Source of the DNA: Streptomyces sp. MMBL 11-1
GTDB taxonomy: Bacteria; Actinomycetota; Actinomycetes; Streptomycetales; Streptomycetaceae
Reading direction: 5' to 3'
DNA: 64,000 bases
NCBI RefSeq assembly: GCF_028622875.1
Contig: NZ_CP117709.1
Span: 4,033,001 to 4,097,000, forward strand
Of this stretch, positions 1 through 7,381 are shown piece by piece. Within the stretch, counting starts at the first letter, position 1, and every line of letters begins with the position of its first letter. The notes below the pieces were generated by a model that worked only from the letters and a program-made list of their open reading frames with translations, made no database searches and had not been told where the DNA came from. The position numbers were made by a program, and so were the translations under genes.

Positions 1-1055
1 GCCTCGCCGACCAGGGGCTGCTCGATGCCCGCTGGCGTCAGGTGTTCGAGGCCGTGCCACGCAGCCAGTTCATCCCGCCGGACATCTGGCGTCAGCGCCC
101 CGACCGGTGCGAGCCGGTGGTAGGGACGGATGACTGGCTGGCCCTGGTCAACAGCGACGAACCGGTCGTCACCCAGCTCGATGACGGGGCCGTGGACGGG
201 CCCGGCATTGCGACGTCGTCGAACTCGATGCCGTCGATGGTGGCCCGGATGCTCGGGCTCCTCGATCTCGAGGATGGGCACCGGGTCCTCGAGATCGGCA
301 CCGGTACCGGGTACGTCGCCGCGCTGCTGTGCGAGCGGCTCGGCGACGAACAGGTCTACAGCATCGAGGTGGACCCGGTGCTGGCACAGCAGGCCGCGGA
401 CGCCATCGCCGGATCCGGATACCGGCCGCACCTCCACGTCGGCGACGGAGCCGAGCGGATCCCCGGTATGGGCCCGGTCGACCGGCTGATCGCCACGTGC
501 GCGTTGCGGTACATCCCCTACATGCTGCTCCGGCAGGTCCGGCCCGGCGGGATCATTGTCGCCCCCCTGGCCCGGGACTTCTGGTCCGGCGCCCTGGTCC
601 AGCTCCACGTGCAAAAGGGCGGGGTGGCGGTCGGGCCGTTCTGCGGGTCGGCGATGTACATGCCGATGCGCTCGCACCGCCCGGACCACCACGAGATCAC
701 GGGCACCGGCCGGCCCCGCGCCGCAGGCCTGGACCCCGCGCGGATTCTCGACCTCGGATTCGCCCTGTACGCCGGGGCGCGGCTGCCCGGTGTACGCGTC
801 TCCGGCCACGAGACCACCGACGGCGCCCGCGTCTGGGTGAGCCGCGCGGACGGAGGCGCTGCCACGACTGCCTCGGGTGAGGAGGTGTGGCAGTACGGGC
901 CCGGGTTCCTGTGGGAAGAGATCGAGCAGGCGTGGCGGGAGTACGAGGACGCAGGCAGGCCTGACGCCGAGCAGTTCGGGTTGACTGCGACGGCCCGAGG
1001 CCAGCAGGTGTGGCTGCGTGATCCGCACACTGTCGTCCAGCCCAGCAGGACGTAG
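1..1055 (+). CDS. PCMT-like SAM-dependent methyltransferase, 5' end cut by window
   Basis: The reading frame is open from base 3, so the gene begins left of the window; the GTG at 42 is internal, because the residues before it (LADQGLLDARW) align with the second copy at 42626-43729. It has a protein-L-isoaspartate O-methyltransferase-like Rossmann core, with SAM motif I at LEIGTGTGY and a following acidic residue in SIEVDP. An additional C-terminal domain of about 130 residues ends in GLTATARGQQVWLRDP. This two-domain build is typical of methyltransferases found with actinobacterial RiPP precursors (FxLD and ATP-grasp systems). The substrate is probably a small peptide encoded just upstream, outside the window; that is inferred from the second copy. 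The family call is confident, the substrate is not. Confidence 0.8.
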   Translation, partial: LADQGLLDARWRQVFEAVPRSQFIPPDIWRQRPDRCEPVVGTDDWLALVNSDEPVVTQLDDGAVDGPGIATSSNSMPSMVARMLGLLDLEDGHRVLEIGTGTGYVAALLCERLGDEQVYSIEVDPVLAQQAADAIAGSGYRPHLHVGDGAERIPGMGPVDRLIATCALRYIPYMLLRQVRPGGIIVAPLARDFWSGALVQLHVQKGGVAVGPFCGSAMYMPMRSHRPDHHEITGTGRPRAAGLDPARILDLGFALYAGARLPGVRVSGHETTDGARVWVSRADGGAATTASGEEVWQYGPGFLWEEIEQAWREYEDAGRPDAEQFGLTATARGQQVWLRDPHTVVQPSRT

Positions 1056-1092
1056 GCACAGGTAGGCCCCCGGCCGAGCAGTGGCCGGGGGC

Positions 1093-1332
1093 CTACCTGC
1101 GTACGAACTCCTCGAGCTCCACGCCGATCCCGTCCGCGACCCTGATCAGAGTGTCCAGCTGCGGCGAGCTGTGCCCCTGCTCGATCTCGCTCAGGGTCGC
1201 AATGCGGATGCCCGTCCGTAGCGAGACGGCCTCCAATGTGAGGCCCGCGCCGACTCGGGCCGCGCGGATCGCGTCGGCGATCTGCAGGCGCCGGGCCCGG
1301 ACGCGGTCGGGAGGCATCGGCTCGTGGTACAC
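1093..1332 (-). CDS. small XRE-family DNA-binding regulator
   Basis: A 79-residue protein that is almost entirely one helix-turn-helix domain: helix 2 and the recognition helix fall in LTLEAVSLRTGIRIATLSEIEQG, the usual Cro/C1-type pattern, followed by a short C-terminal helix. It starts at GTG 1332; an ATG at 1317 is a possible alternative. It is divergent from the 68-residue gene at 1432, and the gap contains a perfect inverted repeat (1367-1384) that could be its operator. It probably represses itself and the neighbour. No effector-binding domain is present. Confidence 0.8.
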   Translation of the reverse strand: MYHEPMPPDRVRARRLQIADAIRAARVGAGLTLEAVSLRTGIRIATLSEIEQGHSSPQLDTLIRVADGIGVELEEFVRR

Positions 1333-1366
1333 CCGGCAACGCTCACCGGAGCATGATCGTTTTGTC

Positions 1367-1384
1367 TTTACGGTTTACCGTAAA
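1367..1384. promoter_or_regulatory. inverted-repeat operator candidate
   Basis: TTTACGGT and ACCGTAAA are perfect inverted repeats separated by TT, placed between the divergent XRE gene and the 68-residue gene. The site is AT-rich against its surroundings and spans about two major grooves, as expected for a dimeric XRE regulator. Assignment to that regulator rests on position only. Confidence 0.5.
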
Positions 1385-1431
1385 ACGGTTGATCAAGCAC
1401 GCTGCAGGACCCAGCACGGAGGTACGGCGCA

Positions 1432-1638
1432 GTGTCCAGCGAGTACGGATGGCGAGCACGCACCAGCCAGCGCGTGATGGTGGACACCAGATCCGGGCGG
1501 GTCGGCCGGCTCGTCGGGAGAGACGTCGACGGCGTGGTCCTCGAGCCGCTCACGCCGGGGCCGGAGTGGGCCGTGCCGTCGCGATGCGCGAGAGCCGCCA
1601 CCCCCGACGAGGTGGCGGCGGCCCTGGCTGGCGAGTGA
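1432..1638 (+). CDS. small conserved-type hypothetical protein
   Basis: 68 residues from GTG 1432, with a GGAGG ribosome-binding site at 1418-1422. The sequence contains a GRLVGRDVDGVVLEPL segment and an acidic DEVAAAL tail; no membrane segment or signal peptide is visible. Small proteins of this kind beside an XRE regulator are frequent in Streptomyces, often within integrated elements. The stop codon abuts the stop of the convergent LuxR gene with no gap, so the pair must share or lack a terminator. Function is unknown. Confidence 0.6.
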   Translation: MSSEYGWRARTSQRVMVDTRSGRVGRLVGRDVDGVVLEPLTPGPEWAVPSRCARAATPDEVAAALAGE

Positions 1639-2601
1639 CTACCCCTCTGCCTGGCGACGGCCCCACCAGGCCATCAGCTGGTACACCGTCTGCGCGCCCA
1701 CCGCCGCGCGCGCGGCCGCCAGCTCCTTCGTCACGGTGCGCTCAGACAGGTTCAGCCGCGGCCCGACGCGGTGCTGCGACTCCCCCTCATCGAGCGCCCG
1801 GAGGATTGCTTTCTGGCGCTCGGTCAGCATCCCGCTGGAGGCGTCCCCCTCCTGCCACCGAGTGCCACGGGCCCAGAGCTGCTGATACAGCGTGTGCGCC
1901 CATGCGACGGTGGCGCGGTCCGTGACGTGCCACCCCGAGTCCCTGTCCCTCCCGCCCGGCACACAGTTGTCGATGAACAGATGGGCACCGTCGATGATGA
2001 CTAAACGGGGGAACGTCTCTTCCAGGGTGGCCACCTCGGCCCCGGCCTCCACCACCGCCGCCAGATGCCCGCTGGTCGCTGAGTGATCGCGCACCGCCAC
2101 GTTGTAGAGCGACCTGACCGACACGCCGCGCTTCCGCAGATCTAGGACGCGATCCATCCCGGTGCGCTGCACCTCCGGGTCGCGGTCGACTGGGGCGCCG
2201 GGCTGTGCCGTCCACATCTCCAAGGACGCGGTCCGTAGCGCCTGCTGTATGCGCCGGTTCATCTCGTCTCGCGTCTGGAGCAACTCACTCACAGGCCCGG
2301 AGTACCAGCGGTGCTGGTCGTACGCCGGGGCGAGGCCCTCCACTGCCGGCACTTCGGCCATGCATGCGACGGCCTGGGCGATCGTGGCCTGGGCTTGCGC
2401 CAGGACCTGCTGTGCTGCAGCCCGAGGGTCATGGGCAATGTACCGGCCGGGCTCGTCGGGGTTGGGTGCGATCAGCCCCAGGCCGACCAGGCGCGCCGTG
2501 TCGTGCCCCGGCAGAGGGGCGCCGTCGGACGCGACCGCCCGGTAGGTTTCCCGGTCCTCCGGGGAGAGCGGTAGGTCTGGCAGGTCTGGCAGGTCCGGCA
2601 C
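1639..2601 (-). CDS. LuxR-type regulator with TrmB-like N-terminal region
   Basis: 320 residues. The C-terminus has a LuxR/GerE-type helix-turn-helix (LTERQKAILRALDEGESQ...LNLSERTVTKELAAARAAVG). The rest resembles the TrmB/phospholipase-D-like ligand domain of stand-alone Streptomyces regulators, including a region LRKRGVSVRSLYN and DGAHLFIDN. GTG 2601 is preceded by AAGGGG, which supports this start. The N-terminus is a short tandem repeat (PDL three times) encoded by a 9-bp DNA repeat at about 2575-2600. It is divergent from the secreted DPGWG peptide gene and shares its upstream region, so peptide and regulator may form a signalling pair (inference). Confidence 0.75.
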   Translation of the reverse strand: MPDLPDLPDLPLSPEDRETYRAVASDGAPLPGHDTARLVGLGLIAPNPDEPGRYIAHDPRAAAQQVLAQAQATIAQAVACMAEVPAVEGLAPAYDQHRWYSGPVSELLQTRDEMNRRIQQALRTASLEMWTAQPGAPVDRDPEVQRTGMDRVLDLRKRGVSVRSLYNVAVRDHSATSGHLAAVVEAGAEVATLEETFPRLVIIDGAHLFIDNCVPGGRDRDSGWHVTDRATVAWAHTLYQQLWARGTRWQEGDASSGMLTERQKAILRALDEGESQHRVGPRLNLSERTVTKELAAARAAVGAQTVYQLMAWWGRRQAEG

Positions 2602-2662
2602 TTGGTTGCCCCTTCAAAGTTGTACTAGATACCGCACGTGCTGTTTCTGGCACACCGTAACC

Positions 2663-2677
2663 CCTGTTCTTAACAGG
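2663..2677. promoter_or_regulatory. inverted repeat between LuxR gene and secreted-peptide gene
   Basis: CCTGTT-CTT-AACAGG is a perfect 6-bp inverted repeat lying between the divergent LuxR-type gene (start 2601) and the secreted peptide gene (start 2758). An overlapping TGTTC...GAACA symmetry extends it. It is well placed to control both promoters; the binding protein is not known. Confidence 0.45.
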
Positions 2678-2757
2678 AACACCATGCGAACCTACGTTCA
2701 GTGACGTTTCGCCCGCACGGGCGTTCGAATCGTAGAGTTTCCATGGAGGGGATTCAC

Positions 2758-2946
2758 ATGTCCATCACGCGCACGATCAGACGCGCGGCAGCCGTAGTGC
2801 TGCTCGCCGCCCTTCCGGCTCTTGCCGCCCCCGCCGTCAGCGCGGCGCAGCCGGACCGCACGGTCGTCGTGGCGGACCCGGGCTGGGGCGTGAGGGTTGC
2901 GGAGCCGCAGCCTGACGTCGCTTTCGCAGACCCGGGCTGGGGCTGA
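2758..2946 (+). CDS. secreted small peptide with two ADPGWG repeats
   Basis: 62 residues from ATG 2758, preceded by GGAGGGG. Residues 1 to about 29 are a Sec signal peptide: RTIRR, then a hydrophobic Ala/Leu core, then a small-residue cleavage region ending VSAA. The predicted mature part is only about 33 residues and contains ADPGWG twice, the second copy being the exact C-terminus. A strong hairpin (3008-3041) follows. The short exported product, repeated aromatic motif and neighbouring LuxR-type regulator suggest an extracellular signal or processed peptide, but no family is recognised. An earlier in-frame start is rejected because it would place charged residues before the signal peptide and lacks this ribosome-binding site. 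Confidence 0.7.
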   Translation: MSITRTIRRAAAVVLLAALPALAAPAVSAAQPDRTVVVADPGWGVRVAEPQPDVAFADPGWG

Positions 2947-3007
2947 TCGCTCCCCGTGCTCGGGGCAGCGAAGCGAGGTAGAACGACCGGCCCTCCATAG
3001 GGCTGGG

Positions 3008-3041
3008 GCGGCCCGGCGGACGATGACGTCCGTCGGGCCGC
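3008..3041 (+). terminator. hairpin terminator after the secreted peptide gene
   Basis: A 15-bp stem (3008-3022 with 3027-3041, one G-T wobble position) encloses the loop ATGA. No long T-run follows, as is common for high-GC actinobacterial terminators. It separates the secreted peptide gene from the small membrane protein gene. Confidence 0.6.
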
Positions 3042-3072
3042 TGCATCAAACCAACGGGGAAAGGCACCACGG

Positions 3073-3228
3073 ATGATCATGCTGGCACTCGGGCTCCTCA
3101 TCGTCGCGGGGTTCGTCGCGCTCCTTCTGCTCGCCCGAGGCATCCGGCGGGGGGTCGACTCTCTCCGGGCAGAGGTCGCCGCGGCGCGCGTAGCGGGCGT
3201 CCTCGGCAAAGACGACCCGGTGCCCTGA
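3073..3228 (+). CDS. small single-span membrane protein
   Basis: 51 residues from ATG 3073, with a GGGGAAAGG ribosome-binding site about 10 bases upstream. Residues 3-20 form one hydrophobic transmembrane helix (LALGLLIVAGFVALLLLA), followed by basic residues and a short amphipathic, Ala-rich cytoplasmic helix ending DDPVP. It is followed by a strong terminator at 3250-3280. No known function; its small size and position next to the att remnant fit the cargo of an integrated element. Confidence 0.6.
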   Translation: MIMLALGLLIVAGFVALLLLARGIRRGVDSLRAEVAAARVAGVLGKDDPVP

Positions 3229-3249
3229 CGGGCCCGGATGCTGTCGGTT

Positions 3250-3280
3250 GTGAGGGCGTCGCTGGCGGCGACGCCCTCAC
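3250..3280 (+). terminator. strong hairpin terminator
   Basis: A perfect 13-bp stem (GTGAGGGCGTCGC paired with its complement at 3268-3280) with a 5-base loop directly follows the small membrane protein gene, and a T-containing stretch (ATTTCTCAC) comes after it. Confidence 0.7.
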
Positions 3281-3394
3281 GATTTCTCACACTCGTCTAA
3301 CAGACTGCGGCGGAGCCCCGGGATTCGGAGCGCCCCACCTGGTCCGCCAGGGGCCTCCCTGGACTGTATGGACGCCATGGACGGCGTTCATACA

Positions 3395-3437
3395 ACTACG
3401 GATCAGAAGGTTGCAGGTTCGAATCCTGCCGAGTGCA
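3395..3437 (+). other. 3' half of tRNA-Arg(ACG): putative attachment site of an integrated element
   Basis: The sequence reads as the anticodon loop to acceptor 3' strand of tRNA-Arg: ACTACGGATCAGAAGG, T-arm GCAGG-TTCGAAT-CCTGC (3413-3429), acceptor strand CGAGTGC and discriminator A at 3437. The expected D-arm and 5' acceptor strand are absent upstream. A 3' tRNA remnant followed by its terminator is the usual trace of tyrosine-integrase insertion into a tRNA 3' end, so the element should lie to the left (bases 1 to about 3394 and beyond). No integrase is in the window. Confidence 0.65.
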
Positions 3438-3449
3438 CAACAAGCCAGT

Positions 3450-3475
3450 GGCCCCCAGGAGAAATCCTGGGGGCC
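3450..3475 (+). terminator. tRNA-type terminator with GAAA loop
   Basis: A perfect 11-bp stem, GGCCCCCAGGA with its complement, encloses the tetraloop GAAA. It lies 12 bases after the tRNA-Arg 3' remnant and is probably the original terminator of that tRNA gene, which marks the chromosome side of the junction. Confidence 0.65.
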
Positions 3476-3541
3476 TCTCGCGTTTGTGCGTACCGTTCCG
3501 TGCCGTTCTGTACCGCTCGCGTGCCGGGCGGCGGCTGCCGG

Positions 3542-4114
3542 TCAGTCGGCGGGCAGGCCGAACCAGCGGAGGAGTACGGGGCGGGCGCCGGCCGGGGCGT
3601 CCTCGGGGCCACGGGCATAGCGGGCGAGCAGTGCCAGATAGTCGTCGTGAAACGCGTCCAGCTCATCCTGCGTGAGGTGGACGAGGCTGCGTGAGCCCCG
3701 CATCCAGCCTTCCGACTCCGCCTGCCCGGCGGTGAACTGCCGCGCCAGCTCGACGTCCTCCTCCATTCTCATCCGGTCCAGCTCGGCGGACATGGCGCGC
3801 TCGGCCTCCGTCAGCTCACCCTGCGGCGGTCTGCGGATATCGAGCCCGCGAACCCCGCGCCACCAGCGCTCCCGCCCGGTGGAGCGCTCGGGGATGTCCT
3901 CGATGAGGCCACTTCGCTCCAGCATGCGCAGGTGGTAGCTGAGCGTCCCGGTGTTCTCGCCGAGGGCGGCGGCCAGAGTGGTCGAGGTGGCTGGGCCCGC
4001 TGTGCCGAGGCGGCGCAGGATGCGCAGGCGCAGGGGGTGCGAGAGGGCCTTGAGTACCTCGGGGCTCTCGACCGTGTGGCGCTCCACGGCTTCGGATCTC
4101 CGGTCTTGCGTCAT
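3542..4114 (-). CDS. ArsR-family winged-helix regulator
   Basis: 190 residues. The N-terminal half is an ArsR-type winged helix: LKALSHPLRLRILRRLG, then TSTTLAAALGENTGTLSYHLRMLERSGLI. The C-terminal half has an acidic helical region typical of larger actinobacterial HTH_20-type regulators. ATG 4114 is chosen because an upstream in-frame start would run through the palindromic operator at 4145-4180. No clear CxC metal site is visible. It is divergent from the secreted protein at 4192 and probably represses it and itself. Confidence 0.8.
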   Translation of the reverse strand: MTQDRRSEAVERHTVESPEVLKALSHPLRLRILRRLGTAGPATSTTLAAALGENTGTLSYHLRMLERSGLIEDIPERSTGRERWWRGVRGLDIRRPPQGELTEAERAMSAELDRMRMEEDVELARQFTAGQAESEGWMRGSRSLVHLTQDELDAFHDDYLALLARYARGPEDAPAGARPVLLRWFGLPAD

Positions 4115-4144
4115 GGCGGCAGTGTAGCCAGAAAGCAGCCAATT

Positions 4145-4180
4145 CTCTGCAGCGCTTCCTCTGCAGAGGAACCTCTGCAA
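4145..4180. promoter_or_regulatory. palindromic operator cluster between ArsR gene and secreted-protein gene
   Basis: The core TTCCTCTGCAGAGGAA (4156-4171) is a perfect 16-bp palindrome. It is flanked by further CTCTGCA half sites at 4145 and 4173. The cluster lies directly upstream of the 4192 gene and within 50 bases of the ArsR start, as expected for autoregulation by an ArsR-type dimer. Confidence 0.6.
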
Positions 4181-4191
4181 TACTGAGACGC

Positions 4192-4926
4192 ATGACGCCG
4201 AACCGAGTGACCTTGAATCGAGCGGTCCGCCGCTTCGTACGTGCGGCTGCGGGGGCCCTGCTTGCCGGACTCTCCCTGGGGGCTGTGCCCGCGCAGGGAG
4301 CTGAACGGGCCGCGGATCTGCCCGCGTTCGCCTTCTCCGCCTGCCCGACCGCTGATGAGCTGCCTGCGGGTGCGGACCCCGGGACCTGGCGCTGCGAGGT
4401 CATGCACGCGACGGGGCATCTGCGCCTGGGCACCGTCGATGAGCCGCTCACCCGGCCCATGAAGATCACGTTCGCGGAAGGTCGTGTGGACGGCGAGTTC
4501 CGTCAGGTCTTCGGTGAGATGTCCGCCGCGCCGATCCGGGTGGGAAGCACCCCGTTGACCCTGACTCCGGAGTACGGCGGTTATGCGGACTTCCTGTCCG
4601 ACGACACCCGGCGCGGCGAGTTCGACATCAAGTTCGCCATAGGCGCGGCGCACGGGCAGTCGGCCCGGCCGTTGCCGGGCTGCTCGGTGGGCGGCGATGA
4701 GGACGCGGTCCACCTGGTGCTCAAGGACACCGAGCCCACCCGGGTGATATCCAGCGATCCGTTGGTCGTCGCGTTCGGCGCCCAGGACGCGACGTTCGCC
4801 GCACCGCGCACCAGTGGCTGCGGCCCGCTGGGCCGCGTGCTCGACCGGGCCCTGGGTCTGCCGTCCGCGGCGGAGGCGAACGCTTTCGACATGGATGTCA
4901 CGGTGGCCATCCGGCCCTACGCGTAG
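4192..4926 (+). CDS. secreted protein of unknown function
   Basis: 244 residues with a clear signal peptide: basic region RRFVR, hydrophobic AAAGALLAGLSLGAV, cleavage near AQGA. The mature part contains four well-spaced cysteines (SACPT, WRCEV, PGCSV, SGCGP), suggesting two disulfides, and a predominantly beta pattern ending in VAIRPYA. No domain is recognised. It starts at ATG 4192, a few bases downstream of the palindromic site, and is probably controlled by the divergent ArsR-family protein. Confidence 0.7.
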   Translation: MTPNRVTLNRAVRRFVRAAAGALLAGLSLGAVPAQGAERAADLPAFAFSACPTADELPAGADPGTWRCEVMHATGHLRLGTVDEPLTRPMKITFAEGRVDGEFRQVFGEMSAAPIRVGSTPLTLTPEYGGYADFLSDDTRRGEFDIKFAIGAAHGQSARPLPGCSVGGDEDAVHLVLKDTEPTRVISSDPLVVAFGAQDATFAAPRTSGCGPLGRVLDRALGLPSAAEANAFDMDVTVAIRPYA

Positions 4927-5014
4927 GCGTGTTCGGCGAGGGGGCGCTGCCGAAGCGGGGACGCCCGGGGCCCCGAGGCTGTGGAGCGCCTCGGGGCGGT
5001 CCTGGACCGGGGCC

Positions 5015-6238
5015 TCAAGCCGCTTCGGCGGCAGCGGCTGTGGTGGTCGCCGACGTCCGCTCCGCCGTGACCCGGTGGCGGCGGGTCGGCAGGCCCATCG
5101 TCGGGTTCGCCACGCCCCACGCCGCGGCCTTGCAGACCAGTTCCTTGTAGAGGGCGGCCAGGCGGCCGGTCAGTGCGGCGCTGACGGCTCGGTCGTCGGC
5201 GGTGACGTACTGGATCAGGCCCTCCTTGCGGCCCAGCGAGACGCACTGGTTGAAGTAGCGGGGTGCGGTGGTCGGGAGCTTGGTGCCGGTGAGGCGGGCC
5301 GCGATGGCGTCGGCGGCCTGCCAGGCGGTGGGGACGCCCGAGGCGCACGACATGCGCAGCGGCTTGCCGCCGGGGCCGGCGACCAGGGCCGCGTCGCCGA
5401 TGGCGTACACGTTCGGGTGCGAGGTCGAGCGCATGGTGCCGTCGACCACGATCTGGCCGTTGTCGCCGGTCCGCAGCGGTGTGGCACGGGCGATCGGGTG
5501 GACCGCGAAGCCCGTCGTCCAGACCGTGATCGCGGCCGGGATGTCGCCCTTGGTGGTGGTGACACGGTCGGCGTGCACGGCGGTGACGTCGGCGTGCTCG
5601 TGGGCGGTGATCCGCAGGTTGGTGAAGACCTTCCGCAGGTGCCTGGCGCCCTTGGGGGAGAGCCAGTCGCCCAGCGCTCCTCGGGCGACCAGGGAGACGT
5701 CCAGGTCCGGGCGGGTCTCGGCCAGCTCCGTCGCGGCCTCCACACCGGTGAGGCCGCCGCCGGCGACGACCACGGGCGTGCCGGGGGCGAGGGCGGCCAG
5801 CCGCTCGCGCAGGCGCAGTGCTCCGGGGCGGCCGGCGATGTCGTGGGCGTGTTCGGCGGCGCCGGGGACGGCGTGGGTGTTCCAGGCGCTGCCGAGGGCG
5901 TACACGAGGGTGTCGTACTCCAACGCCTCCGGCTCGCCGGTTGCGTCCGGGGCGGTGACGGACACGGTTCGGCGGTCGACGTCGATGCCCGTGACCTTCC
6001 CGAGGCGCAGCCGGACGCCCGTGCCGGCGAACATCTCGCTGAAGGGGCGGGGGCGGAGGTCCTGGCCCGCCGCGAGCTGGTGCAGCCGGACGCGCTCGAC
6101 GAAGTCCGGTTCGGCGTTGACGAGGGTGATGGAGACGTCCTCGCGGTGCAGCCGCCTGGCGAGGCGCCCGGCGGCACTCGCTCCGGTGTAGCCGGCTCCG
6201 ATGACGATGACGCGGTGCTGCTGGATGTTCTGCTGCAT
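5015..6238 (-). CDS. NAD(P)/FAD-dependent oxidoreductase (NDH-2/AIF-like)
   Basis: 407 residues from ATG 6238, which has AGGAG 11 bases upstream. It has the two-dinucleotide-fold layout: the FAD site RVIVIGAGYTGASAA at the N-terminus, the NAD(P)H site VVVAGGGLTGVEAA at about residue 165, and the second FAD motif NVYAIGDAAL near residue 300. This matches pyridine nucleotide-disulfide oxidoreductases of the type II NADH dehydrogenase/AIF group. A redox-active CxxC is not visible. It lies downstream of, and in the same direction as, the ECF41 sigma factor at 6332, a pairing typical for that sigma group, so it is probably part of the ECF41 regulon. Confidence 0.85.
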   Translation of the reverse strand: MQQNIQQHRVIVIGAGYTGASAAGRLARRLHREDVSITLVNAEPDFVERVRLHQLAAGQDLRPRPFSEMFAGTGVRLRLGKVTGIDVDRRTVSVTAPDATGEPEALEYDTLVYALGSAWNTHAVPGAAEHAHDIAGRPGALRLRERLAALAPGTPVVVAGGGLTGVEAATELAETRPDLDVSLVARGALGDWLSPKGARHLRKVFTNLRITAHEHADVTAVHADRVTTTKGDIPAAITVWTTGFAVHPIARATPLRTGDNGQIVVDGTMRSTSHPNVYAIGDAALVAGPGGKPLRMSCASGVPTAWQAADAIAARLTGTKLPTTAPRYFNQCVSLGRKEGLIQYVTADDRAVSAALTGRLAALYKELVCKAAAWGVANPTMGLPTRRHRVTAERTSATTTAAAAEAA

Positions 6239-6331
6239 GTCCTGCACTCCTGTCTCGCGCGGTTTCGCCCCTTGAACCGGGCAGCCCGTCGATTTCTGAC
6301 AGAAGGGTGGTGTGACGTGCGTCACGGAAGG

Positions 6332-7288
6332 TCAGGTGAGGCGGAGGACCGGTTCTCCGTGGGCCGTCGCCGCCCACTGCCGCGTCGCTCGTTCGAGCTT
6401 GTCGGGGTTGGCCTGGTTGCGGAACGCGGCGATGCCGTCCGCCGTGATCTCCAGGCACATGACGCCGATGACCCGGCCGTCGACGGTGACCACGAGTGCG
6501 GGCAGCCCGTTGGCGTACGAGACGTGGACCTCCGCGGTGCCTCCGAGGAGTCTGCGAGCGGCCTGGTTGGGGGTGAACAGGCTCCGCATGAACTTCGCGA
6601 CGGCCACGGCCCCCTCGAACGGCCTGGTGCGGGCCGGCACCTTTCCGCCGCCGTCGCCGATCGCGACGGCGTCCGCGGTGAGCAGCCGGACGAGCGGTTC
6701 GGTCCGGCCGCTGGTGGCGGCCGTGAGGAACTCCTCGACGATCCGCCGGGCGGCGGCCTCGTCGATCTCGGTCCGGGCCCTGCCTGCCGCGATGTGCTTC
6801 TTGGCGCGGTGGAACAGCTGCTGGCTCGCGGACTCCGTGGTGTCGAGGATCTCGGCGATCCTCCCGTGCGGATACGCGAACGCCTCCCGCAGCACGTACA
6901 CCACCCGTTCGTTGGGGGACAGGCGCTCCATGAGGGCGAGGACGGCGTACGAGACCGATTCGCGCTGTTCGACGGTGTCGGCGGGGCCGAGCATCGGGTC
7001 CCCGGCGAGCAGCGGTTCGGGCAGCCACTGGCCCACATAGGTCTCGCGGCGGGCGCGCGCCGAGGTGAGCTGGTTGAGACAGAGGTTGGTGAGGACCTTC
7101 GTCAGCCAGGCTTCGGGGACCTCGATGCGTTCGATGTCGGCGGACTGCCAGCGCAGGAACGTGTCCTGAACGGCGTCCTCGGCGTCGGCCGCGGAGCCGA
7201 GGAGGCGGTAGGCGATGGCCTTCAGCCGGGGCATGGAGGCCTCGAACAGATCCACCTGGTTCCCGGTCAGCGCCATGAGCCGGATCAT
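6332..7288 (-). CDS. ECF41-group RNA polymerase sigma factor
   Basis: 318 residues. Sigma region 2 occupies about residues 10-80 (YRLLGSAADAEDAVQDTFLRW) and region 4 about 110-165. A SnoaL-like C-terminal extension follows, carrying the ECF41 signatures DGGGK and NPDKL. In ECF41 proteins this extension controls activity, replacing a classical anti-sigma factor. ATG 7288 has GGAGG at good spacing; an internal ATG at 7276 is the alternative. The partner oxidoreductase lies 93 bases downstream on the same strand. The signal it responds to is not evident. Confidence 0.9.
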   Translation of the reverse strand: MIRLMALTGNQVDLFEASMPRLKAIAYRLLGSAADAEDAVQDTFLRWQSADIERIEVPEAWLTKVLTNLCLNQLTSARARRETYVGQWLPEPLLAGDPMLGPADTVEQRESVSYAVLALMERLSPNERVVYVLREAFAYPHGRIAEILDTTESASQQLFHRAKKHIAAGRARTEIDEAAARRIVEEFLTAATSGRTEPLVRLLTADAVAIGDGGGKVPARTRPFEGAVAVAKFMRSLFTPNQAARRLLGGTAEVHVSYANGLPALVVTVDGRVIGVMCLEITADGIAAFRNQANPDKLERATRQWAATAHGEPVLRLT

Positions 7289-7381
7289 AACGGCCCTCCG
7301 CGGCGGTCGTTCGGAGGGCCGGTGGTGGGGTAGCCGACTTTGTACGGGGCGTGACGGGCACGTTCCTCTCGGAGGTCGGCG

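Noticed and set aside
3330..3437. A complete tRNA-Arg gene
   Set aside because: Anticodon to 3' end is present but no D-arm or 5' acceptor strand is found upstream, so it is only a remnant.
4814..7333. Long plus-strand open frame (839 codons) opposite the oxidoreductase and sigma factor
   Set aside because: Its translation is low-complexity Gly/Arg/Val sequence and it is the mirror of two confident minus-strand genes; in 70% GC DNA such shadows are expected.
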